A stretch of DNA of 59,846 nucleotides from the IMG/VR virus record IMGVR_UViG_3300037502_002383, positions 1 through 59,846 of that record. One strand, written 5' to 3'. The notes below the pieces were generated by a model. It was given only the letters and a program-made list of their open reading frames with translations. It was not told the origin of the DNA and made no database searches. The translations under genes and the position numbers were made by a program. This document shows, one piece after another, positions 14,999 through 21,824 of this stretch. Numbering within the stretch: position 1 is the first letter of the stretch; each line of letters begins with the position of its first letter. Source of the stretch: a virus.

Positions 14999-15012
14999 GA
15001 TGTCTCCAAGGG

Positions 15013-15102
15013 TCAGATGAAAGCGGCCACGAGCAGGGCCAGGGCTAAGCCGTAGGCCACGGCGAAGGCGGCATCACGCCAGGTGAGGGGTTGGCCGTGC
15101 AT
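15013..15102 (-). CDS. Single-pass membrane micro-protein, 29 aa
   Basis: MHGQPLTWRDAAFAVAYGLA continuing into a hydrophobic tail; one transmembrane segment fills most of the peptide. The ATG lies in the conserved junction GGAGGCC-TGAACC-ATG that also precedes two other genes of this block, which supplies stop, SD and start together. The size and SD support a real micro-protein; role unknown. Confidence 0.5.
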   Translation of the reverse strand: MHGQPLTWRDAAFAVAYGLALALLVAAFI

Positions 15103-15115
15103 GGTTCAGGCCTCC
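15100..15115 (-). repeat. 16-bp stop/SD/start junction repeat, copy 1
   Basis: On the minus strand GGAGGCCTGAACCATG combines an SD, the TGA of the upstream gene and the ATG of the next. Identical copies lie at 15602-15617 and 16231-16246. Confidence 0.85.
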
Positions 15116-15342
15116 CCGTTGGGTTCCCACTGCATGCCGCAGGCGAGGTCTGCGGGGTCAGGGTTCGGGTCACCGCAGGGCCCGGACTGCGCAAGGCAGA
15201 GCAGGGTGAACAGCGGATCGGCGGGGTGCGCGCCGTTGTCAGCGATCGTCTGGCGGTCGCGGTTGCCGCAGGCCGGGCAGACGTACGGGCGAGCCCATGA
15301 CGCGGTGTGGCCGATTGGGCGGGTGGTGCGAATGGTCAACAT
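15106..15342 (-). CDS. Zinc-ribbon hypothetical protein, 78 aa
   Basis: Start chosen at ATG 15342 (MLTIRTTRPIGHTASWARPY). VCPACGNRDRQTI gives C-x2-C, and two further Cys lie near the end (LLCLAQSGPCGDP, DLACGMQW). Probably a small zinc-binding protein. It ends ...GEA-stop inside the junction repeat. Unknown function. Confidence 0.6.
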   Translation of the reverse strand: MLTIRTTRPIGHTASWARPYVCPACGNRDRQTIADNGAHPADPLFTLLCLAQSGPCGDPNPDPADLACGMQWEPNGEA

Positions 15343-15346
15343 GGTG

Positions 15347-15604
15347 TCAGGCCTGCAGAGCAGCACGCACGCGGGCGGCCAGGTCGGCCAACTGGCACTC
15401 ATAGGCCTGGAAGACGACACCGTTGCTAATGCGCTTGGTGTGGTACTTGCGGCCGCCCACGGTGTTGGCTGCAGCGACCACGCGGGCGTATCGGGTGGAC
15501 AGGGGCAGCGTGTAGTCGCGAGCGGGTTCCAGGTCCAGGAAGTGGCAGGCGAAGCGGGGGTTGCCGTTCACGTCGTTGGCGAGGCGGATCCAGTCGATGG
15601 TCAT
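15347..15604 (-). CDS. Hypothetical protein, 85 aa
   Basis: MTIDWIRLANDVNGNPRFAC with HFLDLEP and TRYARVVAAANTVGGRKYHT, then GVVFQAYECQLADLAARVRA. A small soluble protein in the leftward block, starting in the junction repeat at 15602-15617. No function recognised. Confidence 0.6.
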   Translation of the reverse strand: MTIDWIRLANDVNGNPRFACHFLDLEPARDYTLPLSTRYARVVAAANTVGGRKYHTKRISNGVVFQAYECQLADLAARVRAALQA

Positions 15605-15617
15605 GGTTCAGGCCTCC
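15602..15617 (-). repeat. 16-bp junction repeat, copy 2
   Basis: Same sequence as 15100-15115, joining the end of the 133-aa gene to the start of the 85-aa gene. Confidence 0.85.
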
Positions 15618-16009
15618 ATTGCACGGTCATAGGCCTTGAGGTAGCCGAGCATGATGTCCGGCTGGCCGTCGTAGTCGAACGAGGGGTCGAGCTTGAAGTG
15701 CGGCACCACGTCCCCCCAGAACCGGGCGCGGTCACTGGCGCGCACGGGGGCGATGGCACGGGCCCGGCGGGCGGAGGAGGTCTCGACGTCGTCGCGAGAC
15801 CAGGTCTGCCAAGACCAAGTGAAGACGTCGGTGGGCTCGAAGGCGTTGCGGTAGCTGATCAGCTCCTCATCGCCAGACTCGGCGGCCACCCGGCTCAGGG
15901 CTTCCTGTTCCGAGGCGGCCAGCACGAGCTTCATTGCGACGGAGTGCGTGCGGGCGCCGGAGCGCCGGGGCTGGATGACGTTCACGCAGTGGAGGGTCGG
16001 GGTTGTCAT
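15608..16009 (-). CDS. Hypothetical protein, 133 aa
   Basis: MTTPTLHCVNVIQPRRSGAR with a middle helix (MKLVLAASEQEALSRVAAES) and a Trp-rich patch (DVFTWSWQTWSRDDVE). It ends AMEA-stop in the junction repeat. No family recognised; possibly an anti-host factor, but that would be guesswork. Confidence 0.55.
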   Translation of the reverse strand: MTTPTLHCVNVIQPRRSGARTHSVAMKLVLAASEQEALSRVAAESGDEELISYRNAFEPTDVFTWSWQTWSRDDVETSSARRARAIAPVRASDRARFWGDVVPHFKLDPSFDYDGQPDIMLGYLKAYDRAMEA

Positions 16010-16095
16010 GGTCAGGGTCCTTCATGCAGGCAACCGGCCTGCGACGGTGTGTCGACGACACTCCCAGGCCGCCCGTGGGCGGCTAGGGGCTGGCG

Positions 16096-16233
16096 TCAGC
16101 GGGCGCGGTTGAGGTGGGCCAGGGCAGCGGCGCGGGAGTCGAAGCGGCCACCGATCGGGGTCTGGTGGCGGCCGCGGACGATGAACCAGCCGCCGAGCAG
16201 GCGATTGAAGATGACGCGGGTGGATGTGGTCAT
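16096..16233 (-). CDS. Small basic protein, 45 aa
   Basis: Starts ATG 16233 in the third copy of the junction repeat. MTTSTRVIFNRLLGGWFIVR then GRHQTPIGGRFDSRAAALAH. The FNRLLGGWFIVRGRHQTPIG pattern recurs in small proteins of Burkholderiales phages, in my recollection. It fills an otherwise empty gap and has a strong SD (GGAGG). Confidence 0.6.
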   Translation of the reverse strand: MTTSTRVIFNRLLGGWFIVRGRHQTPIGGRFDSRAAALAHLNRAR

Positions 16234-16246
16234 GGTTCAGGCCTCC
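16231..16246 (-). repeat. 16-bp junction repeat, copy 3
   Basis: Third exact copy of the GGAGG-stop-ATG junction, between the 75-aa and 45-aa genes. Confidence 0.85.
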
Positions 16247-16464
16247 GTGGTGGCGCGGGCCACAACCAAGCGGGCGGTGCCGCCCAAGCGCAGGGTCAGC
16301 AGCAGCACGTCGGCGCCGTGGGTGGTGTTTCGCGCTACGTCAGCCCAGCCCAGCTCTTCCAGCTTGCGGGCCGCCTTTTCTTGCTGAGGGCCGAAGGCGG
16401 CGGCGCAGCCGTAGCGGATCAGGGTGTCCAACAGGTTGATCGCCGTGGTGTTCAGGTTGGTCAT
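16237..16464 (-). CDS. First gene of second leftward block, 75 aa
   Basis: Start chosen at ATG 16464 (MTNLNTTAINLLDTLIRYGC); the longer frame to 16572 enters the regulatory gap. AAAFGPQQEKAARKLEELGW then ADVARNTTHGADVLLLTLRL suggests a small wHTH-like or helical fold. The gene is first in the block transcribed from the gap at 16465. Unknown function. Confidence 0.55.
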   Translation of the reverse strand: MTNLNTTAINLLDTLIRYGCAAAFGPQQEKAARKLEELGWADVARNTTHGADVLLLTLRLGGTARLVVARATTEA

Positions 16465-17434
16465 GTCGTCTGTCCTTGTCTGTAGCGGCATCCGGCCGCT
16501 GCGGTGACGACAGTGTAAGCCGGGCTTACGGCTGTTGGAATGAAAAATTTTGACGACAGCGCGGCTAAACATTCAAACGAATTGAACGGTCGCTGTCGGC
16601 CGGGCTTATGACCGTGGGTTATGAAGACGCCAGCTCTTATGAGCGCAGCTCATGGGGCACGCGGCTTGCTTGGCAAGTGACAATTTTTGTCACATGTCGA
16701 CAGAATGCGTCGCTTTTCCAGCGCCGATGCGTCCCACTTGACAGCCGGCGAGCCTTGCCGGAAACTCTTCCGGCGCCTAAGTGCGTCCAAAAACCCCGCA
16801 GCCAGCGGGGTTTTTCACTTGTGCGCTGCCCCGGCCTGCGGGCCCGATCAGCGCATCACCAGCCCAGCACGTCACCAGCCTGGCAGCCTCCGCGCTGTAC
16901 CAGGTCGGCGGGCCTGGCTGTGCCTGAACTGTAGCCAGCAAGCGCCCGCTCCCTCGGTGGAGGGGTGCTGATTCGTGTCCTGATGCAGGCACCCGAACGG
17001 TGCTGCAGGGCTGGCAGGGCCTGGCGGCAGGGCACGGCGCAGGGCTGGCAGGGGGCTGGCGCGGCCAGGCAGCGCGGCCGGCGCAGGGCGGCAGGGCGGG
17101 GTGGAAAAGAAAACGGACCCCCCTCCCCCGGGGTGTTTTTCTGGGTGGCGATTCCGACCCCCCACACACCCCGCTTTTGAGTTGGGGCCCCCGGGGGTGT
17201 AGGTACCTACCCAATCCACGAGCCGGGCCGTTCAGCCAACACACTTCCTATCTGACTACGCAACTACCTACAAGTTGTATAGGAGGTGTGTAGGTAAACA
17301 CGTTCTTCACATAGAAACGTAACACTCGCTGCAGATATGCGTGTCAGCAGTCTGCGCAATAACGCAAGTACAGCATGCAAAACTACAGCGCCCCTACCCC
17401 GTCACGTAACCCCTCACGCAACGCAGGAGATCCC
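16465..17434. promoter_or_regulatory. 970-bp regulatory gap before the late genes
   Basis: No convincing gene. Features seen: a near-palindrome gtaagccgggcttac (16515-16529) and a related gccgggctta near 16598, close to the leftward gene start; TTGACA at 16738-16743 with a weak -10 (gaaact, 16761-16766); a strong bidirectional terminator (16789-16815); GC-rich direct repeats built on ggcagggc (about 17000-17100); a C/G palindrome with taggtaccta (about 17185-17215); and taggta/tacctac elements about 17265-17300. The gap probably holds the late promoter, and could hold a packaging site because the terminase genes follow. Confidence 0.5.
16789..16815. terminator. Rho-independent terminator
   Basis: ccccgc (16794-16799), loop agcca, gcgggg (16805-16810), flanked by five A and five T, so it can work in both directions. 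It lies about 20-45 bp after the putative late promoter start, which recalls a pR'-tR' attenuator. Confidence 0.85.
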
Positions 17435-17632
17435 ATGAAAGCAGTCTCTGGTCCTTTCGCACTCAACGGTGGCAAGCAAGTCGGCGGCAACGCCATGCAG
17501 GGCAAAGGTGACTTGCCGGCCAAGGTCAGCGTGCCGATGCCCGGCACCAACTCCACGCAGCCCGAATACAAGGGCGGCATGAAGAGCTCTGTCCCCGGAT
17601 TCGGCGGTGGAGTCATCCCGGGGAAGATCTGA
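17435..17632 (+). CDS. Gly/Pro-rich small protein, 65 aa
   Basis: Start chosen at ATG 17435 (MKAVSGPFALNGGKQVGGNA) with SD caggaga; the frame to 17375 is longer but lacks an SD. Low complexity, rich in Gly, Lys and Pro (PGFGGGVIPGKI), no domain. It begins the late operon and its stop overlaps the next ATG by one base. Unknown function. Confidence 0.6.
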   Translation: MKAVSGPFALNGGKQVGGNAMQGKGDLPAKVSVPMPGTNSTQPEYKGGMKSSVPGFGGGVIPGKI

Positions 17633-18081
17633 TGGCCAAGCAATTCGCCGACCTTGCAGGCGAAGTTCCCAAGCTGGCCACCGCCGCGGACATCTACCCT
17701 GAGATCCAGGGTCGGACGCGGCCGACCAAGCACGCGCAGGATGTGCGGTCCAAATCGCCGGGCAAGATCAACCTGAAGCACGTCGCAGAGGCGTGCGCAG
17801 ACGCTGGTCTGGATCCCGCGGCCGAGATCTTGCGCGTGCTCACGGAGCGCGTGCCGGTGCTCGACCGCTCAGGTCAGCCTGTGCTGGACCCCAACACCGG
17901 CGAGCCCATGACTGTGGACCGGGTGGACCCTGACACCAGGCTGCGCACGCTCAATGAGCTCTTGCAATATACCCAGCCAAAACTGAAGGCAGTGGAGGTG
18001 AAGGTCAATGGCAACCTCGAACTCAGCGGCGACCAGCTCGATCAGCGGCTGGCATCGCTCATCGCGAAGGCGGCCAAGTGA
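17632..18081 (+). CDS. terS: Probable terminase small subunit
   Basis: 149 aa, directly before the large terminase and overlapping its GTG. Contains INLKHVAEACADAGLDPAAE then ILRVLTERVPVLD, a middle section quoting VLDPNTGEPMTVDRVDPDTR, LRTLNELLQYTQPKLKAVEV, and a C-terminal ELSGDQLDQRLASLIAKAAK. The size, helical N-terminus, basic VEVKVNG beta segment and position fit a small terminase, which recognises phage DNA for packaging. Family membership is inferred from position more than motif. Confidence 0.6.
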   Translation: MAKQFADLAGEVPKLATAADIYPEIQGRTRPTKHAQDVRSKSPGKINLKHVAEACADAGLDPAAEILRVLTERVPVLDRSGQPVLDPNTGEPMTVDRVDPDTRLRTLNELLQYTQPKLKAVEVKVNGNLELSGDQLDQRLASLIAKAAK

Positions 18082-19541
18082 ATCTGGCTGGTCTGAATCT
18101 CGCCGCGCTGTCCGATGAGGAAAAGCGCGAGCTCTACGAGCTGCTCAAGCTCAAGGACACGCGGGAGAAGCGCAACCGCCTCGCGGCCTACGCTCCGTAC
18201 GCCAAACAGCGCGACTTCCATACAGCGTCTGCTAACTACCGTGAACGCTTGTTTATGGCAGCCAACCAGAGTGGCAAAACATGGGCTGGTGCATTCGAGA
18301 TGGCCATGCACCTGACCGGTCGCTACCCTGACTGGTGGACTGGCCGGCGCTTCAACTACGCGATTCGGGCCATGTGTGGATCCGAATCGGCCGAGTTGAC
18401 ACGCAAGGGTGTCCAGCGTCTGCTCATCGGGCCGCCCGAGCTCAGAGACGAGTGGGGCACAGGGGCGATTCCGCATGAGGCGCTGCGCGACACCAGCATG
18501 AAGCAGGGGGTGCCCGACGCCATCAGCTCGGCCGTGGTGCGGCATGTGTGCGGCGAAGACAGCGTGCTGCAGTTCAACTCCTACGACCAAGGGCGTGGCA
18601 AGTGGCAGGCCGACACTGTGGACCTGGTCTGGATGGACGAGGAACCGCCGCAGGCGATCTACAGCGAGGCCCTGACCAGAACCAACGCCACCAGTGGCAG
18701 CGTCTACGTGACGTTCACTCCGCTGCTGGGCATGAGCGACGTCGTCAAGCGGTACCTGCTGGACAGGCCCACCGGCACGACCGTCATCAACATGACGATC
18801 GACGACGTCGAGCACTACACCAAGGAGCAGCGCGAGGCGATCGTTGCGAGCTACCCCGAGCACGAGCGGGAAGCGCGCACCAAGGGCATCCCGATCCTGG
18901 GCTCGGGGCGGGTGTTCCCGATCGCCGAGAGCGCGATCTCGATCAATCCGTTCCCTATCCCCGCGCACTGGCCGCGGATCGTCGGGCTGGACTTCGGCAT
19001 CGACCACCCCACCGCGGCCGTGTGGCTGGCCTGGGACCGCGACGCCGACGCTCTGTACGTCACCGACTGCTACCGGGTCAAGGACTCCAGCATCGCGATC
19101 CACGCCGCCAGCATCAGGGCGCGCGGCGACTGGATCCCAGTCGCGTGGCCGCATGACGGCTTGCAGCGGGATAAGGGCTCGGGCGAGCAGCTGGCCGACC
19201 AGTACCGGGCGCAGGGGCTGAACATGCTGCGCAACCGCGCCACGTTCGAGGACGGCTCCAGCGGGGTGGAGGCGGGAATCGCCGAGATGCTGACGCGCAT
19301 GCAGACGATGCGTCTGCGGGTGTTCAGCCATCTCGCTGATTGGTTCGAGGAGTTCCGGCTGTACCACCGCAAGGACGGGCTGGTGGTCAAGGACGGCGAC
19401 GACCTGCTGTCGGCCACCCGCTACGCGATGATGGCCCGCCGGATGGCCAAGACCCAGGACGCCGCCAGCACCATGCTGCGCAGAAGCAATGTGTTCCCCG
19501 TCATCGACTACGGCGTCCTGGACGCTGAGGTCGGGTACTGA
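18078..19541 (+). CDS. terL: Terminase large subunit
   Basis: 487 aa, GTG start. ATPase: Walker A AANQSGKTWAG at about residues 61-70, Walker B VDLVWMDEE at 181-189, coupling motif YVTFTPLLGMSD. RNase H-fold nuclease: GLDFGIDHPTAAVW from residue 303, with catalytic Asp in GLDFG and later acidic residues (KDGDDLLSATRYAM). It packages DNA into the prohead and cuts it. The sequence resembles headful-type terminases of P22-like podoviruses, which would agree with a circularly permuted genome. Confidence 0.93.
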   Translation: MNLAGLNLAALSDEEKRELYELLKLKDTREKRNRLAAYAPYAKQRDFHTASANYRERLFMAANQSGKTWAGAFEMAMHLTGRYPDWWTGRRFNYAIRAMCGSESAELTRKGVQRLLIGPPELRDEWGTGAIPHEALRDTSMKQGVPDAISSAVVRHVCGEDSVLQFNSYDQGRGKWQADTVDLVWMDEEPPQAIYSEALTRTNATSGSVYVTFTPLLGMSDVVKRYLLDRPTGTTVINMTIDDVEHYTKEQREAIVASYPEHEREARTKGIPILGSGRVFPIAESAISINPFPIPAHWPRIVGLDFGIDHPTAAVWLAWDRDADALYVTDCYRVKDSSIAIHAASIRARGDWIPVAWPHDGLQRDKGSGEQLADQYRAQGLNMLRNRATFEDGSSGVEAGIAEMLTRMQTMRLRVFSHLADWFEEFRLYHRKDGLVVKDGDDLLSATRYAMMARRMAKTQDAASTMLRRSNVFPVIDYGVLDAEVGY

Positions 19542-19552
19542 AAGCAAGCACC

Positions 19553-21814
19553 ATGGACTTTCCCAAGGAAATTGACCCTCGCGAGATAGAGATCGAGGTT
19601 GTCGAGGAACCGGTCGAGGAGGTTGATCCCGAGGCGTTGCGCGCCGAGATGGAGGAGCGGCTGCAGATGTTCGGCCACAACCTGGCCAAGACGCGCGACG
19701 ACTGGATCCGTGACCGCTACAGCTACGGCGTGGACAAGCGTTGGCTGGAGGACCAGGACCAGTACGACAGCAAGGACTACGTCAACCGGATGGCCAGCCA
19801 GATGATGACCAGCGTCGAGCAGGGCTACCCTGTGACGACGCAGCACGCTCGGCCGCACCGCTCGACCGTCTACATCGGCATGACGCGGATGAAGACCAAC
19901 GCAGCAGAGGCCCGACTGGCTGACATCTTGCTGCCCACGGACGACAGGAACTGGGGCATCCAGCCCACGCCCAGCCCGATGGTCATGGGGATGATGGATG
20001 ACGAGCGTCCGGCCATTGCCAAGGACACCGGCCAGCCCATCATCGACCCGGCCACGGGGCAACAGCCCCGGGTCAAGGACGTCGCCAGGGCGACGATGGA
20101 CGTGGCCAGGACCAAGGCCAAGGCCATGCAGGTGGAGATCGAGGACCAGCTCGTGGAGTGCGACTACAACTCCGAGCTGCGCAAGATGATCCACGACTCC
20201 GCGGTGCTGGGCACCGGGGTGATCAAGGGCCCGGTGGTCACCAACCGCGTGCGCAAGGCCTGGATGCCGATCACCGACGCCATGGGCCAGACGGTGCAGC
20301 AGGTGGAGATCGTTGAGGAGCTCAGCCCGGCGAGCTTCCGCGTGGACCCGCGCAACGTGTTCCCCGACCCCGGCTGCGGCGAGAGCGTGCACAACGGCAA
20401 GGGCGTGTTCGAGCGGCAGAAGCTCACCGCCAAGCAGGTGCGCGAGCTGGCTCGGCAGCCGGGCTACATGCGCGAGCAGCTGCGCAAGGTGCTCGAAGAG
20501 GGGCCCAAGCGGTCGGCCACGTTCCAGGAGCTGCAGGACGAGGAGCGGCGTGACATCGCGCGCGACACCTACGAGCTGTGGGAGTACTGGGGCGAGGTCG
20601 AGTACGAGGACATCGAGGCCGCTGGCGTAGACGCCGGCGAGAAGGACGTGCTGCGCACGGTCTCAGCCTGCGTGGTGATGATCAACAGCACCGTGGTCAA
20701 GGCGTTCCTGAACCCGCTGGAGGGCGGCGACATCCCCTACGACCTCTACGTCTGGGAGAAGGTCAGCGGCTCGTGCTGGGGCTACGGCATCCCGTACCTC
20801 ATGCGCAGCCAGCAGAAGGTGCTGAATGCGGCCTGGCGCCAGATGATGGACAACGCCGGCGTCTCCAGCGGCCCGCAGATCGTGATGAAGCCGGGCGTGA
20901 TCCAGCCGGCCGACAAGCGCTGGGAGTTGAGCTCGCGCAAGATCTGGTTCGCCACCGACGACATGGACGACGTGCGCAAGGCGTTCGCCACGTTCGAGTT
21001 CGACTCGCATCAGGCCGAGCTGTCGGGGATTATCAAGATGGCCACCGAGCTCGCCGATCAGGAGACCGGCGTGCCGATGATCATGCAAGGCGAGAAGGGC
21101 GCTGCACCGGACACCGTGGGTGGCATGCAAATGCTGATGAACAGCGCCAACGTCGTGCTGCGTCGCCTGGTCAAACAGTTCGACGACATGGTCACCAAGC
21201 CGCACATCCGTCGGTACTACGACTACAACATGTTGTACAACGAGGATGAGGCCATCAAGGGCGACTTCAGCGTGGACGCGCGGGGCACCAGCGCGCTGCT
21301 GGTGCGCGACATCCAGAACCAGGCGTTCTTGAACCTGCTGGCCGCGGGTGCCAACCCGATCTACGGCAAGTACCTCGACACCAAGCGGCTGTTCGAGAAG
21401 GCGCTGCAGGCGCAGCACATCGATCCGGCCGAGGTGTTCAAGCCCGAGGAAGAGATCGGTCGCATCAACGAGATGGAGCGCAAGGCCTCCGAACAGCCGC
21501 CGCCTCCGGATCCACGCATTCAGGCCGCGCAGATCCGCGCGCAGAGCGACATGCAGAAGACGCAGGCCCAGAACCAGGGCGACCTGCAGGAGCTGCAGAC
21601 GCGCCTGGCGATCAAGCAAGCCGACGTGCAGGCTCGCCAGGAGCAGATGATGCTCACGCGCGAGATCGAGATGCTGCGCATGGCCAACCAGCAGAACATG
21701 TCGCTGGAACAGATCAAGGCCAAACTCGCCGATACTGCGATCCGCGAACGCGGCAAGAAGGAGCTGTTCGCGGCCGAACAGCGTCTGAAGCTCGTGGCTG
21801 GATCCGGCGTCTGA
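19553..21814 (+). CDS. Portal protein
   Basis: 753 aa, with an acidic N-terminus (REIEIEVVEEPVEEVDPEAL). Portal-like features: IHDSAVLGTGVIKGPVV, FRVDPRNVFPDPGC, YELWEYWGEVEYEDI, YDLYVWEKVSGSCWGYGIPY and QQKVLNAAWRQMMDNAGVSS. The C-terminal 130 residues are a long coiled coil rich in Gln (AQIRAQSDMQKTQAQNQGDL), like the barrel of P22-type portals. It forms the dodecameric ring at the capsid vertex that binds the terminase. It follows terL by 11 bp. Confidence 0.88.
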   Translation: MDFPKEIDPREIEIEVVEEPVEEVDPEALRAEMEERLQMFGHNLAKTRDDWIRDRYSYGVDKRWLEDQDQYDSKDYVNRMASQMMTSVEQGYPVTTQHARPHRSTVYIGMTRMKTNAAEARLADILLPTDDRNWGIQPTPSPMVMGMMDDERPAIAKDTGQPIIDPATGQQPRVKDVARATMDVARTKAKAMQVEIEDQLVECDYNSELRKMIHDSAVLGTGVIKGPVVTNRVRKAWMPITDAMGQTVQQVEIVEELSPASFRVDPRNVFPDPGCGESVHNGKGVFERQKLTAKQVRELARQPGYMREQLRKVLEEGPKRSATFQELQDEERRDIARDTYELWEYWGEVEYEDIEAAGVDAGEKDVLRTVSACVVMINSTVVKAFLNPLEGGDIPYDLYVWEKVSGSCWGYGIPYLMRSQQKVLNAAWRQMMDNAGVSSGPQIVMKPGVIQPADKRWELSSRKIWFATDDMDDVRKAFATFEFDSHQAELSGIIKMATELADQETGVPMIMQGEKGAAPDTVGGMQMLMNSANVVLRRLVKQFDDMVTKPHIRRYYDYNMLYNEDEAIKGDFSVDARGTSALLVRDIQNQAFLNLLAAGANPIYGKYLDTKRLFEKALQAQHIDPAEVFKPEEEIGRINEMERKASEQPPPPDPRIQAAQIRAQSDMQKTQAQNQGDLQELQTRLAIKQADVQARQEQMMLTREIEMLRMANQQNMSLEQIKAKLADTAIRERGKKELFAAEQRLKLVAGSGV

Positions 21815-21824
21815 AAGGAATCAC

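Noticed and set aside
16986-17110. Short GC-rich repeats considered as a CRISPR-like array
   Set aside because: Units are short, irregular and contiguous; no regular spacers and no cas genes nearby.
16608-17293. Several 70-155-aa open frames in the regulatory gap on both strands
   Set aside because: No SD, Arg/Pro/Cys-rich translations, conflicting frames, and a terminator and palindromes inside; treated as non-coding.
18042-19547. 501-aa minus-strand frame opposite the terminase
   Set aside because: Mirror of the terminase codons in a GC-rich gene; no recognisable motif.
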